DNA of 64,000 nucleotides from Utricularia gibba (GCA_002189035.1 NEEC01000004.1:1178001-1242000); one strand, 5' to 3'. Positions 35,739 through 47,240 are shown, counted from the stretch's first letter. A program made the numbers and translations. The notes: generated by a model not told the origin, from the letters alone.

Positions 35739-37188
35739 CTTCTCTTCCAAGAAAGTTGCTTGCTTCAATCTGTTAGTTTTAGCTTATGTCCAGTGTCTGT
35801 TCATCTTTAAGTTAAGATGATGTCAAGACTGTTTGCTGCTCTTGCAGTTCCACTAATTCTTCAGTTTTCCAAAGATGATTGTCATTTGCTATTGACATAA
35901 TGAGGCTTTTCGATCATGTTCTTCAGAATCAAACACTCATCGTGTTTCTTGTTTGCGAACCTGCCTTCTCCTTCTTCCCACAAATACCTCAGCTGCCGCC
36001 ATCTCCACAGACCCCAAAGACACCCGTTGTCCAAAAAGCAAGCAGAGCACCGAGTGTGTCACCTCCTGTTAGTCACAGGATGCGAAAGCCAGAAAGAAAG
36101 GGCCACATAAACGAAATGAGAGAGCAGATCCTCCTCCGCCAGATTGGTGTTTCTTTTTTGGGTTGCAATGAAGAATCCTAGTTACTACTTCAGGGTGCGA
36201 TATCCCTCCCTCTACATGCGTAGAGTCGTTGCATTCTTATACGTCTCCAGGCTCTGAAGCTACATAGAGACTAAGAAAATGTTTGAGCCTGTACTGGAGT
36301 TGCCATCTTTGCTATGGTAAAAAAAGTTGAAAAGCACTGATCTTTCGATTCCCATAACCACCCAAATGTAGGATTCATGAACTGAACGGGATAACCCAGA
36401 ATTCTTTTGGAATGAACTCACAGATCCATTGGATTGTGATGAAATCTAGCTGAGAAAGTTAGGCGGCGGTAGCATCCTTCTCAATAATAGGTGAAGTACT
36501 GGAGTACTCCTGTTCCATCTCTATCCAAATACGTGTCTTTCATTCTTACAATTTCATGTTGCATATGTTCAACACCTACACCTCGTAACTTTGCAGATAG
36601 TCGGGGCACAGATGTCGCGTTCTGGTAGTTCCACGAATCCCTCCTAAACAGTGACTTCCATTTTTACCCAGCCAAGTACGGATTGCCAGAAACAGGTGCT
36701 GAGATGGAAGACCGCCAACTCCTCCGGAGCCTTGGGCCATGCCGGGGGAGAAGAAAAAACGACGTCCGTCAGCCTTCCTACAAAGCCTGTCTCCACCAAT
36801 TCATGAAACACAAGGCCGAATATTGATTACGAGACCCCCGTGCACGTAACTAGGAGCTTGTGCTGAGGATTTCAGAAGCCATGATGACAAATGAAGGGAG
36901 GAGAGTGCGCAGAGAAATGCTTGTGCGGTCGTACAGGGCAAAGAAGGCATTCCAAAAAGTTGGAGTGTGGCGTGAAGAGCTGCAGTTGTATTGGCCCATG
37001 TGATGCACCTGCTATTAGCTATAAGAAGATCTCCCCTTTCATCTCTAACACCGAAACAGGACACAGTCTACTCTTGATCCAATTACTGGTTCGTGAAGAA
37101 ATCTGCTGTCTTCTTTTCTTTGCATCTCCAGTTTCTGTGGGATTCTCGGGTGAAGTTTGCCTGCTTTCAAGAATACCCAGCTCTGAAA
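35739..37188. other. Intergenic region upstream of the ERF gene
   Basis: Mixed-composition DNA with several short ORFs on both strands, none recognised. The last few hundred bases are the likely promoter and leader of the ERF gene. Confidence 0.4.
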
Positions 37189-37979
37189 ATGGCGGGGATT
37201 CACGCAAATAACATCGGTTCCCCCTGTCGCAGATTATTCTGTCAAGTGCATCCTCCAGCACTCTAGACTCCATTTTCTCCTACTTGAAGGACCAATCAAC
37301 ACCAACAAAAGCAAACCTCTATCAGTCTCCGGTGTACAACAAGCACAGAGATTTGGTGTCGCACAAACCCAGCATCATTCCTCCAACGACTTTAATGGCG
37401 GAACCAAGTTTCATGGCCAAATACTTGATCTCCAACAAGAAGAAACTGTACAGGGGAGTGAGGCAGAGGCACTGGGGGAAATGGGTGGCTGAAATTAGGC
37501 TCCCGAGGAACAGAATCAGGGTTTGGCTCGGTACCTACGACTCCGCCGAGGCCGCGGCGTACGCTTATGACAGGGCGGCGTATAAGCTCCGCGGCGAATA
37601 CGCTCGCCTCAACTTCCCCAATCTCCGGGACGCAACCCTATTGGGGTTCGGCGACAGGGCGCGGATCAACGAATTGAAGACCTCCGTGGACGCCAAGATT
37701 CAGGCAATCTGCCAGAAGGTTAAAAGGCAGAAAACTGCCCAGAGGGCAGCCAAGAAAGCCGGCACTTTCCCGAATTTGAGCGAGTTCCCGTCGGCGCCGG
37801 AAACAGGAATCTCCGTAGCAACATGTGAAGCCATCACCGCAGAGTGCTGCAACGGTGCTTCCAGCGGTTGGGATGAGTCCGGAGGTGACGTAGCTCCGCC
37901 GCCGGATATGGAAGAGTACCCGCTGGCAAGATTTCCGTCGTTTGATCCTGAACTAATTTGGCAATTGATCCCTAACTAG
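37189..37979 (+). CDS. AP2/ERF transcription factor, DREB A-6 type (frameshift near N-terminus)
   Basis: Intronless AP2/ERF factor of the DREB A-6 group, similar to ERF061/RAP2.4 relatives that act in stress responses. The AP2 domain is complete ([19 protein letters not shown] ... [29 protein letters not shown]). The C-terminus ends with an acidic/aromatic [13 protein letters not shown] motif. The in-frame ATG at 37395 gives 194 residues, but the open frame upstream of it encodes LSQIILSS followed by [10 protein letters not shown], an N-terminal motif of ERF061-type proteins. That frame has no ATG; it joins the ATG at 37189 only if the C run at 37220-37224 has six C instead of five. That restores 263 residues. 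I therefore place the true start at 37189, with an alternative at 37395. Confidence 0.88.
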
Positions 37980-38942
37980 CTCCATCGGATTATTCCCTCC
38001 CACGTCGCCGAAAATAATAACCACATCTTTTTTACAGCATTATATTTAATGTTATATTTACAAAAAAAAACATTGAATTAAAATTCATAAAGAAATTCAA
38101 ATTTAGCCTAAATATTATTAAATTGGCAATCAATTCATGGTGATTTTTTCTAACACATCCCATGTAATGTCACTGATCCGGCACCAACTGATAACGACAA
38201 ATCAATTGGATTCGGGCGTAGGATGAACAATCTGAGTTTCACATGATTAGATATGAGTGACGTGGGCCTTAAATGCGAGGGAGCTATGAACAGATTACAA
38301 TCACTATGAAAGTACATGTACTCCTCCTGCCCATCAATCACTAGGTCTACCCAACACTCCCACAGACCCTCCTTATGGAAGCATTGAATGCTCACCAACC
38401 TAAGATGCGCATTTAATTAAATTAATGATTGATATAATAAAATTTGAGATGAATTCGAAATTTGGTCATGTATTTTTTTGAGTAAGTGTGTGAGAAAAAA
38501 ATATGACCAATTGTTTAAATGACCCGAATATTTGAGTCCCTTTGGTGCATTTCTACTTTGTTTGGTTCAAAGGTGTGTTACAAATTTTGGTCCTTTTTTA
38601 GGTGGATTGTGGGATTACACAAGAGTTTTATAAAGGACATGCTAAAACACAATTCTTAACAAACACTCGTATTTGAATGCAAAAACAAAGCCATCTAAGA
38701 GGGATTTTTGTTTTCATTTTGAGGTACGAGGTGAATTCTAACATACGCTTCTGGAGCCAAACGCATCCTCGAGTCTTTGCGCCAGGTCTCCTAAGGAGGG
38801 GTTCAAATGGGGCTGTGCCGCAGCTTCCATGTCCGGATGCATTCACATAACCAAGATGATGATGGTATTCGAGTCCAAATGATGGTTGCCCTCGGTATTA
38901 CACTTCATCATCGAGGTCTGTCGGTTACTTTTCAACGCTTGT
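37980..38942. other. Intergenic region
   Basis: Downstream of the ERF gene; AT-rich at first, then mixed. Short ORFs only, none recognised. Confidence 0.45.
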
Positions 38943-39219
38943 TTGGCAAGACGAACAACTTGCTATTCCGCGTGACTGGAATCACGTTCTTTCAGCATAA
39001 TAAACACAGAAGATCAAGATCAATATACATATTTGCAGGGAAGGGAAAGCATCATGGATGCATATACGTTTACAGAGAGACCTTGGCAAGACGAACAACT
39101 TGCTATTCCGCGTGACTGGAATCACGTTCTTTCAGCATAAACACAGAAGATCAAGATCAATATACATATTTGCAGGGAAGGGAAAGCATCATGGATGCAT
39201 ATACGTTTACAGAGAGACA
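38943..39219. repeat. Tandem duplication, about 140 bp x 2
   Basis: The unit at 38943-39082 (starting TTGGCAAGACGAACAACTTG) is repeated at 39083-39219 with almost no changes; the main difference is a 3-bp deletion (CATAATAAACAC becomes CATAAACAC). It lies downstream of the secreted repeat protein gene on the minus strand and may include part of its 3' UTR. Confidence 0.93.
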
Positions 39220-39370
39220 TAAGAGGGGTGATTTAGCAACTCCCTAGGGAACTGAAGGTGCAAATACGACAGGAGACGACTGATTAGCACCTGATAGCCA
39301 GATTTGCATGTTCCTATGTAATAGCTAAGTACAATACCGCAACGCAGGATAACAGATTTGGAAGACGAAT

Positions 39371-40063
39371 TTAAACATACTTGCGGAGGAAGGTGCGCAC
39401 AGGCCCCGTGAATCCGCTGCTCTGCTGATTCTTCGCCTCCTTTTGCTCCATGAATTGGTTCCGGATTTTCCTGATGGTTTCCAGTCGCTTTTTCACAAGG
39501 ATCCAATCGTAGTTGTATCTCCGATTGAAGAACATTTTATTCGTCGGAGCATCCTGGCTAATCCCCTGGTGGTGGACATGACTCAAAGGCACTGGCTTCC
39601 CGATGTCATCGCTGTTGTCGTTCGACGCAATCAGCATGTCGTTACCATATGAGACCTCCACATCTCTCCTAACCGGAAGAGGGTGATTGTTCTGAGGAAA
39701 TCGGCGATTGATCGGGCGAAAAGTAGCGGTGGAGAGACGAGACGCGGGTTGTGAATCAGATTCCTCGTTGACTGGACGTAGAGTGGCTCTAGTCCGCGCG
39801 GTTTCGTATTCCGAATCAGATTCGATGTTCATCGGACGGAAGGTGACCCTGGTGTAAGGAACAATAGATTTCGAATCGAGTTCCGTTTTCACCGGTAGGA
39901 AAGAGGCTGTAAATATGGAGTCGGTGAATTTCGTTTCAGATTCTTCCTTCTTCTCCGGAATAGAGAGGCGGTTGAATTCATCACCGAAGAGTCGGAAAGC
40001 ATCGGAGGCGGAGGCGGCAATCAAGCAGAAGACAGCGATTAGGGCAACGCGAAATTTCCCCAT
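39371..40063 (-). CDS. Secreted protein with TxFRPxN-type repeats, function unknown
   Basis: A 230-residue single-exon protein starting at ATG 40063. Residues 1-20 form a clear signal peptide (VALIAVFCLIAASASDA). Between about residues 52 and 120 four imperfect copies of a motif recur at intervals of about 20-24 residues: TASFLPVK, TRVTFRPMN, TRATLRPVN and STATFRPIN, separated by acidic ESDS-type linkers with Arg or Lys nearby. The C-terminal third is basic and lacks cysteines, ending GFTGPVRTFLRKYV. I do not recognise a named family. The layout (signal peptide, repeats, basic processing-like sites) would suit a secreted peptide precursor or a wall protein, but that is inference. Confidence 0.8.
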   Translation of the reverse strand: MGKFRVALIAVFCLIAASASDAFRLFGDEFNRLSIPEKKEESETKFTDSIFTASFLPVKTELDSKSIVPYTRVTFRPMNIESDSEYETARTRATLRPVNEESDSQPASRLSTATFRPINRRFPQNNHPLPVRRDVEVSYGNDMLIASNDNSDDIGKPVPLSHVHHQGISQDAPTNKMFFNRRYNYDWILVKKRLETIRKIRNQFMEQKEAKNQQSSGFTGPVRTFLRKYV

Positions 40064-40250
40064 GGCAGGAGCTTCTCGAGTTTCCTTGAAAATCAAAATA
40101 CTTCACTTCCTCATAAATACAAAATAAAAAGAATATCGGGTATGATACGGGATCTTGATCGTACACGTGGCTGAATTTTGTCCGTTGAAGCCAAACAATA
40201 AAACCCCATTCATAACTAAAAAGCAATTGCCCCCACATTGGGGCTGAGGA

Positions 40251-40259
40251 TATATAAAA
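40251..40259 (+). promoter_or_regulatory. TATA box candidate on + strand
   Basis: TATATAAAA preceded by GGCTGAGGA, about 90 bp upstream of a short + strand ORF. No larger + strand gene follows. Confidence 0.35.
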
Positions 40260-40340
40260 ACCGTCGATGTGACCGGGAAGTGATTCCCGGGAAATTGGTC
40301 CCGGCGGACGTTGATTCAACTGTGGGAATTGACGATCACG

Positions 40341-40472
40341 ATGGTGGCGCATCACCAAGAACAGGTTCAAGTTTCTCCATCTCTTCCTGTTTTTGTTTCG
40401 GCTAACTTGTCTGAATCGCCAATGGAATCTCAATTCGAGTTTTGTAGTGTTCTCTTCGGATTCTTGATATAG
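40341..40472 (+). CDS. Possible 43-residue small ORF
   Basis: ATG GTG GCG to a TAG at 40470-40472, about 90 bp after a TATA box. The protein is Ser/Glu/Val-rich (MVAHHQEQVQVSPSLPVF at its start) with a hydrophobic end (VLFGFLI). No family recognised and no support other than its position. It lies between two minus-strand genes, so it could also be chance. Confidence 0.2.
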   Translation: MVAHHQEQVQVSPSLPVFVSANLSESPMESQFEFCSVLFGFLI

Positions 40473-40583
40473 ATTCCTTTGACCCTACAATCCTACAAAT
40501 TTGATGGCTAAGGCCAAGCATAGCAATTTGACAAGCGCATCATGCAGAGACGCCATTGTGTGCATCCTAGCTAATTTGATGAA

Positions 40584-41866
40584 CTATTGTGGAAATCCCA
40601 TGATGTCAAATAGGAAGTTTGGATCTACGGGCAGATCATAAATTGGGAATATCACGCCTTCCGTCGTGGTTGATCCATGAAGTGTGGTTGCATTAGGAAC
40701 TTCACCATGGATACTCCTCATCTGATGAAATGCCTCACTGTCTGGTGTAACTGGAGAATCAAACGCTTGAGATGAGCATGAATTCACTCCACTGTCATCA
40801 TCAAGAGCAGGAATTATTGGAGATAGAAATGAGTCGTGAGCAGCCATTTCCGTGGTACTCAATATCTTCGTGTCAAATCTGAGACTAGCTTTCATATTGA
40901 GAAGCTTATCATTGGGTGGTAGTGCTTGGTAATTGTGGGAGCTGTTTCTGTCTGGTTGTAATCCTTGCAGTGACTCTGGTTTTGGATCTGAAATGTGGTC
41001 CTGGTTACATGTGTGAACCCCGTTGTATGTGACCTCAAAGACATCTGGATCATCATCTGATCTTTGCACTTGCTTCATTGCCCCGCAGTTGTGCATAAGG
41101 CGATATGTACATCTGTAGTAGCTCCTATTGATGCATATAAATTAGTGAGTTTCTCTCAGACCATAAAAATTAGCCAACCGCTAGATCTAGCAAGTACTTG
41201 GGGTTGTGAATCTTAATGACTTATTTTGTAGAAGTGGAGATAGAATTTGTTTATCATTAGCTCCTAAGGTGCGTATATTCCGCGACTGGGGCAGAGGTGA
41301 AGCAAGCACACCTTAAAAATTCAAACTTTAGTGTAGAAAGGGGTAAAGAAGTAACCTTGGGTATTTTGCTCCCAATATGTCCTTCTGGCCATACTTCTTC
41401 CAACTGTAGCCATCCTCTGATGGCCCTTCGAGCCCGTTTTTAGAGTTCACTCGCACCAGTTCTTTCCGCGTGCAAATGAGCTTCCTATAATTTCATTGTT
41501 CTAGTCAATGAAACATCAAAGTAAGGAACTGAAAGAAAGGGGAGGAAGGGGTGGGGTTATCTACCTCTTTTTTGATGCATCTCGATGTTTAACTGTGTTG
41601 CTGCTGTCGTAACTTCTTGGAACTTCATTCGCAGATACAGGAGAATCCATGCTCGCATTCTGGACTGTACCTATCTGAGCTCTGGAGTTGAGAATCCCCA
41701 AGGCGTTTTCAAAACATGATATGATCCTATGCAGCAGAAAGGCATCTAATCCACATGGATACATGGAAGACAGATTTTGCTGAAGCTGCTGAGCTTTCTC
41801 CATTCCTTCAGATAGCTCGAAAACAAGTTTCTTATGCTTGAAGATCCAATCAGTCTCCATAACCAT
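40584..41866 (-). CDS. Group III WRKY transcription factor with WKKYGQK core
   Basis: WRKY DNA-binding regulator of defence or senescence type (similar to the WRKY30/41/53 clade). Exons: 41866-41565, 41484-41356 and 41124-40584, 323 residues. The intron splitting the WRKY domain after KYPR is the family's conserved position. The domain reads EDGYSWKKYGQKDILGAKYP (W at residue 129), then C149-X7-C157-X23-H181-X-C183, the group III C2HC zinc finger. The usual WRKYGQK is changed to WKKYGQK (Arg to Lys; codons at 41382-41402). The N-terminus has a Leu-rich coiled coil (VFELSEGMEKAQQLQQNL). The C-terminus is acidic and Ser-rich, likely for activation. The frame is intact. Confidence 0.93.
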
Positions 41867-43140
41867 CAGCCTCTTGAGATGGGATTCAGTGGGCTAAGAA
41901 ACTGAAGAACCAGAAGGTATGGTTTCGTTGATGCTCCCTGCTTTGAGTGGAAAAGGAATGGATATATAAAATGAATGAGATTAGCTCAGGAAGATACTAC
42001 TGAGCTTCCTCAATCATAGAATGGGAGTTATGAGTAGAAAAGTAAAACCTTTGACTGAGAAAACGAGTTTCCTTCCATCAGGTATACCCAATGGAGATAT
42101 TTGACTGGTTCAACCATCCTATAGCCCCACTTTTATGCCCTCAATCCCCATCATCGTCTAGTTTCATCATCAGAACCCAGAAGGAGCTCTGAACTCAGTT
42201 GCCTATGTTCCTTCCTAATGCAATTTGTTCCAGTTTTGAGCATCGAAAATTAGATCTTCGAATCGATGCGTCGCTTTAAAACATGGTCTGTTTTTATTCT
42301 TGTCTTTTAGAACGCAGGTATGAAATCCAAGAAGTATGCAAATGACTCTTGACTTGGGGAGAAAAAGAAAGTGAGTGATGGTGGAAGAGCAGCCTCTGGA
42401 AGGAGTGGACGGTTGGTGTTAGAAAAAGAAAATCCCCAAAAAATAAGAATATAGTCATCAGGCCTTGAAAAGTAAATATTAAAGAACAAAGGAAACGACA
42501 CGGTATTTCATTTCCTGTCCCGCTCGAGTCTTCCCTCCACCAAAGTCAACAAAGCAGTTTGATGGAGAATTTAAACAACCTCATTACAAAATGTGACTTA
42601 TTTGAGTGTTAAACCAAAAGTGGTTCACGACGTTATGAAGACTCATTTTTTAAAAATTTTAAAATTTTTTTTAGATCTTCAATATACTTTATACTGTTTT
42701 GATGATTTGAAGTTTTTTTTTTTAATTTTAAAATATAAATATTAAATTTTTTATACTGACTTAAAATTAAGATATTTTTTCTTATAATTTATATATGTAA
42801 AAATTACTGGTAAATTATTCATGTTCTTAAATATGTATATATTAAAATTACATTTATATAATAAACGTGTTATCTAATATATATATATATATGATTTGTG
42901 AAACATTAATATAATATATTAATTATTATTGGGTGAGTTTTGTTAATCAAACTAGTTTTAATAATATATTTTAAGTAAATTAATTAAAAAATAATAAAAT
43001 TTTGTTTATTTAAAAATAAATAATTTAAATGTATCAACAACTCTAATAATGTATTTCTGATTTTTTGTTGGCTGGATAACTTTCCCAATTTGAAGCCCTA
43101 AATTACAGTGGGATTTTTTTTTTTTTTTTTCTGACGGTGC
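41867..43140. other. WRKY upstream region and AT-rich spacer
   Basis: 41867-42600 is the WRKY promoter and leader; a TTTGACT-type W-box core is visible several times, for example near 42052 and 42104, which fits WRKY self-regulation. 42600-43130 is extremely AT-rich, with an (AT)n stretch near 42880 and a T18 tract near 43112. Confidence 0.4.
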
Positions 43141-44962
43141 TCAGCCAACGACGTCGCTACTGAATATCTTGAACTTATCGGCATCCAGCACCAGCTGCCT
43201 CACGGAGGAGAAGGCACCGAGGATCCCAACGCACGAGAAGACGACGATGATGACGCTGTTGATCCCATAAGCCAACGACCGCTTAGCTGGTTTGTGTGTC
43301 ATGTTGTACAGAAGCATCGGGAGAATGAAATCCAGGGGGATGAATCCGATGGCGCCGACGACGCTCGTTATGTCGCCGAAGAACGGGAGCATAGCAGCAA
43401 TGAATCCACAGAAGACGATGTAAAGTGACCGGAGGATGATGCGGGGGATCAAGTTCCTTTTAGAGAACACGCTCTGTTTCACGTCTGCGGACTTCTTTTC
43501 CATCACTTCGTATGCAACTTGAGAATACACCTGAAGACCAAGAGGAGATTATGTTGAGGGGGATGAATCACTCTGCAGAGTGAAGCTTCAGGGGTGAAGC
43601 TTACAAGGCCGATGGCGAGGAGTTGAAGAAGAATGAATACAACTGCGGCTCCGAGGATGGGCACCGGTGCCAATGGAGGCCTTTGATCAGGGAGCAAGCT
43701 TTTGAGTATGTTGGAATTTGACTGGTTCCCGAATACCAAATACCCTGAGACTGCAGTGGAGTAGAAGGTCACAAGTATTACTGTGTAGCACATGATTAGG
43801 CCTTTCACCATCTTCCCTGTAGCGGGTGGAGCAAGTGTTGCCTGCAAAATCAGAAGCTCCAATGAGGCAACTTACTCTGAAACGCATGGCTTGGAGACCA
43901 TCAGTTAGAATGGTACTTGTATTTCAGGTAGAATGCCATTCCCAAAAATGGCAGCTATGATGGAGATCGAGGAGAACGCGTTGAAAACTCGAACTGATCC
44001 AGAGGATGCCAAGGCATAGTGTCTTGGAGGTGCATCTTTTGATGAAGCTGCGTTGTGTTTCAACAAGATGATAAGAACCATGTTGGTTAGAAGCAGAAGG
44101 TTTAGAAGAATGAGGAGTAAAGTTGGAGTCTCGTTTCACCTGCAAGAACACAAGCTGAAACAACAAGAAAACAGTATCCCAAACTCAGGATCAGAGACGC
44201 AAGATTGATGTATCGAAGCGAATGGAAGCTGGGAAGTTGAGATAGAAGGATCATGATTGCAGTCACCATTGCAATGAAGTCGTAGAGTTTTAAGGGTCCG
44301 TCTGGAGAAAGATTTGAATACATAATCTACAGAGAAATCAAAAGAGAAATATGATTAGTAAGTTAGCACAGAAGGCGAATCAGTCAACTGCTCTCTAGTT
44401 TCTTCACTGATACAGAACCTGGAGGCATTCTCCAGCAAGAAGAAGAGCTCCAATGGTGATCCCTGTGTTGATCGCCATTTGAAGGGATATCACAAAATAG
44501 AACATCCATCCAGATCCTGTGATCACGGAACTCAATATCAGAAACAAAGGATACCCCACCCATAAACAAAGTTTCAGGGTGGATGTCAACGCTACCCAGT
44601 ACATCTGCGGCGAGTTCCCGGAAGCGGATGTGTCTTCGGCCGGCTTTTTCACAGTGATCAAGAACCAGAGACATGAGGAAATAGGAATAGAAAGTGACGG
44701 CACCCATAACCGTCAAACACAACAGCCCCATTCCCCATCCCAGTCCCCGGAAAGCATACGGCAGCGTCAGAAAACTGGGACCCACAATCGCCGTCGTGAG
44801 ATGGAATCCGGCGTGCCACCATGTTCCTGTTTACACCCATGGAAGTATCGAAGTAAAAGATCGCCTTTTTTTTTAATAGAAAGCTGAAAAAAACTCTGTT
44901 TCACCTTTCGACTCCAATACGAAGGCTGCACCGGCGTCTTCTTCACGGCTGAAATCTCCCAT
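43141..44962 (-). CDS. AAAP amino acid transporter (GABA transporter-like)
   Basis: Proton-coupled amino acid/auxin permease (AAAP) family membrane protein, closest in motif content to plant probable GABA transporter 2-like proteins. Exons: 44962-44905, 44826-44596, 44516-44419, 44326-44140, 44047-43917, 43841-43605 and 43530-43141; 443 residues with all phases consistent. After a short acidic N-terminus comes [20 protein letters not shown] and [18 protein letters not shown], the family's first helices, then [20 protein letters not shown]. Later segments include [38 protein letters not shown] and [20 protein letters not shown]. About ten to eleven transmembrane segments are expected. The substrate is inferred from family only. 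Confidence 0.93.
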
Positions 44963-45299
44963 TGAAGATCCGATCTTTTCAATTTGATCCCCTCAAAGCG
45001 TTTGGATTACAGAATCCAAACGATTTGGAAGAGCACCAGGGGAGACGCGAATATAAACACTACACCTGTAATAAGATTCGCGTTTCTGTTATAATGCTTT
45101 TCCAGGATTGCTTGTGTGCCTGGGAAAAAACGGATAACAGTGGATGATGGGGAAACAGGAAGGTTGACTATTGAACCACCGAAGCCGTGATTTTACAATA
45201 TGACCTTATCAAAGTTTGACTACTAGGCGGCACCGTTAAGGAAAGTTACTAGAGTGATGATCATGAAAAGCTACTTCAATTTTTCCCAACTCTGATCCT
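44963..45299. other. Upstream region of the transporter gene
   Basis: Short promoter interval between the transporter start and the 3' end of the HMG-box pseudogene; both lie on the minus strand. Nothing further recognised. Confidence 0.4.
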
Positions 45300-46363
45300 G
45301 TGCTACTCCAAGCTGCTTCCTCTGGTTTAGTTCTGTTGTATCCTTCCATTGCCTTCTTGTATTCTTGCTGTGCTTTAGTAGCTTTCTCATTCCAGATATT
45401 CCTCTTTGTCAGTTCCTACAAGCATTTAAAAAGGTTATTTGAATGCAATGTATCCAAGTTTTATGTAGTACCACATACCTTCCAATAGACTCTTCCTTGT
45501 CTTCCGATTCGCAGCTTCTTCTTCCATTTTCTGCTTGTAAACTTCCATCTCTTTTGTCTATTGCTCCTTTTGTTTCTGACGCCATCCAAAATCAGCCTCA
45601 AGCCATTCTCTGCAGCAAGAGCAAATCAGATTTCATTGGAGAAAATGAGATAAGCTAACATGTGTTGCTTCGGCTCCAGTGGATCTTTCTCCTTCCTGCA
45701 GCAAGTAACCATACACAGTAATGAGCCTTAAAATCAAACCAGAAGTAAGTAAAAGTTAAGACTACATGTATAGTAAGAAATATACTTGGTTTTTGGGCTC
45801 CTCCTTGATCTGCTGTTGGAACTGGAGATATTGTTCGAGCAACTCCATGGCGGTTTCCTGCTTATGCCCCTCCTTCAACAGCTTCATCGTTTCGGGATTG
45901 CCGATGACGTTCAAAAACGCCTCCTTCTCTGCTATTTCTCTTCACAAGGCCTTCGCTCTTCTGAGGTGACTGTCCATTTTGCACTTAAAAGATTGACATT
46001 TCCTTAAAATCAGCATCTCGGTTGCTTTTCTTAACCTGCTCAGATGCAGGTAAGAGATATGAGAAACCAAAGCAGAAGAGAGATTCCTCAAACTATAATG
46101 TAAAAGAGAGTTTTTTGCACTTCATTCCAATTGTCCTCCCAACTCTACTTTTTGTCCTGTGGCACTCCATGCGGGAAAGTCTATTGAAGCAATAAGGATT
46201 CAACAGATCAGGATTGCCTTCCTAGACGACACTTGCTCATATAGTGTTCTGTCCCCATTTTCATTCTGAGATGCTTTTTTCTGGGTCAGAGCTTTTCGTG
46301 ATCTCCCCTTCCTTTTCGCCTCCGGCTAATCGACATTGAGATCTCCCCCGCAGCAGTACCCAT
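45300..46363 (-). pseudogene. 3xHMG-box (HMGB6/13-type) pseudogene
   Basis: Degraded copy of a 3xHMG-box protein, a plant chromatin protein that binds mitotic chromosomes. From 5' to 3': an N-terminus with KGR and SRKAL-type residues in two frames (46363-46250); the first HMG box (WEDNWNEVQK near 46110, VKKSNRDADFKEMS near 46030, then frame change and an in-frame TAG after EEK); the conserved inter-box helix (KLLKEGHKQETAMELLEQYL near 45870); the start of box 2 (KEKDPLEPKQHM near 45690, then a stop); EMEVYKQK; and the end of box 3 (WNEKATKAQQEYKKAMEGYN near 45370). Frameshifts plus several stop codons in different exons make it a true pseudogene, unlike the single-base defects elsewhere in the window. 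Confidence 0.8.
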
Positions 46364-46474
46364 AGCAGCACAAGGAGAAAGAAAATGGAGACTCAACTGG
46401 TGAAATCGAGCTCATATATATTATAAATGCAGATGCCCAACAGTGAAAAAGGTTCAATATTTGGAACTCGGAAA

Positions 46475-46485
46475 TGACCGTTGGG
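46475..46485 (-). promoter_or_regulatory. MSA-type element upstream of the HMG-box pseudogene
   Basis: The minus strand reads CCCAACGGTCA, matching the mitosis-specific activator consensus YCYAACGGYYA bound by MYB3R factors. It is a fossil promoter homologous to that of the neighbouring gene. Confidence 0.6.
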
Positions 46486-46638
46486 GATTTGTACTTCACC
46501 ATGTTTAATAATTCCGGAATTTATTAAAATAATGGACTTTCGTGTTTGCGTGTGGGCCCGGTAAAAAATGCATACGGACTACGAAGTTTCATAAGAACAT
46601 ACGGCATGTATTTACACAAGACAATGAAGCTTCTTTCT

Positions 46639-47240
46639 TCACTTGTTTCCGGCATCAAGCTGCCTGTAAATATCGGAGAGTCTTCTGAATTTTTGTGCAT
46701 CATCACAGTCACAGTCATCTTCAGGGTTCCTCTTGGTGGTTTTCTGCATTTGAAAAGAACAAACAGATCATAAAAACCAAGGACCAGTAAAGCATCCAGA
46801 TCTAGGGTGCTGGAAAACAGGAAAGAAACCATTTTCTGCATCTTCTTGATTTCGTTCCTGAGTTTATTTTGCTCGAGATCCCGCAATTGGAACTCTTCCT
46901 CCTTCTGCTTCAGCAGTTGCTCTTTCTCTTTCAGATTTGCTTCTGCTTGTTCTTTCTCCAGCTTCAGTTTTTCAAGTTGTTCTTGCATTTCCTTCAACTC
47001 TTTCTCGAATGAAGACGGGTGTTTCGCTGCTGCCTTCGTGGGCCCTTTCTTGGTTTTCTTCTGGGACATGGGTTCTGAATTTGGGTTCTCTTTGCCGACG
47101 GAGCCCTTCCGCGGAGCCGCCACAACATTCGCTTCGTTCTGCGATGTGGTTTTAAGGGAAGTCAGAGCTTTCCTTGATTGCCCCTTTTTCTTCACCTCAG
47201 GCTTATTAACGATGATCAGCTCGTCGGCGATGGCAGCCAT
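46639..47240 (-). CDS. Short coiled-coil protein, N-terminal relative of 3xHMG-box proteins
   Basis: Two exons, 47240-46830 and 46743-46639, encode 171 residues. The basic N-terminus (EVKKKGQSRKAL) and a Lys/Glu-rich coiled coil (about residues 80-137; KELKEMQEQLEKLKLEKEQA) resemble the region that precedes the first box in 3xHMG-box proteins. Instead of HMG boxes, exon 2 adds an acidic, Cys-containing end (EDDCDCDDAQKFRRLSDIY) and stops. The frame is clean. The promoter and first exon are homologous to those of the degraded copy just downstream, so the two arose by tandem duplication. Whether the short form is functional is unknown. The start at 47240 is the first ATG in frame (an upstream GTG only extends the open frame). 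Confidence 0.7.
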
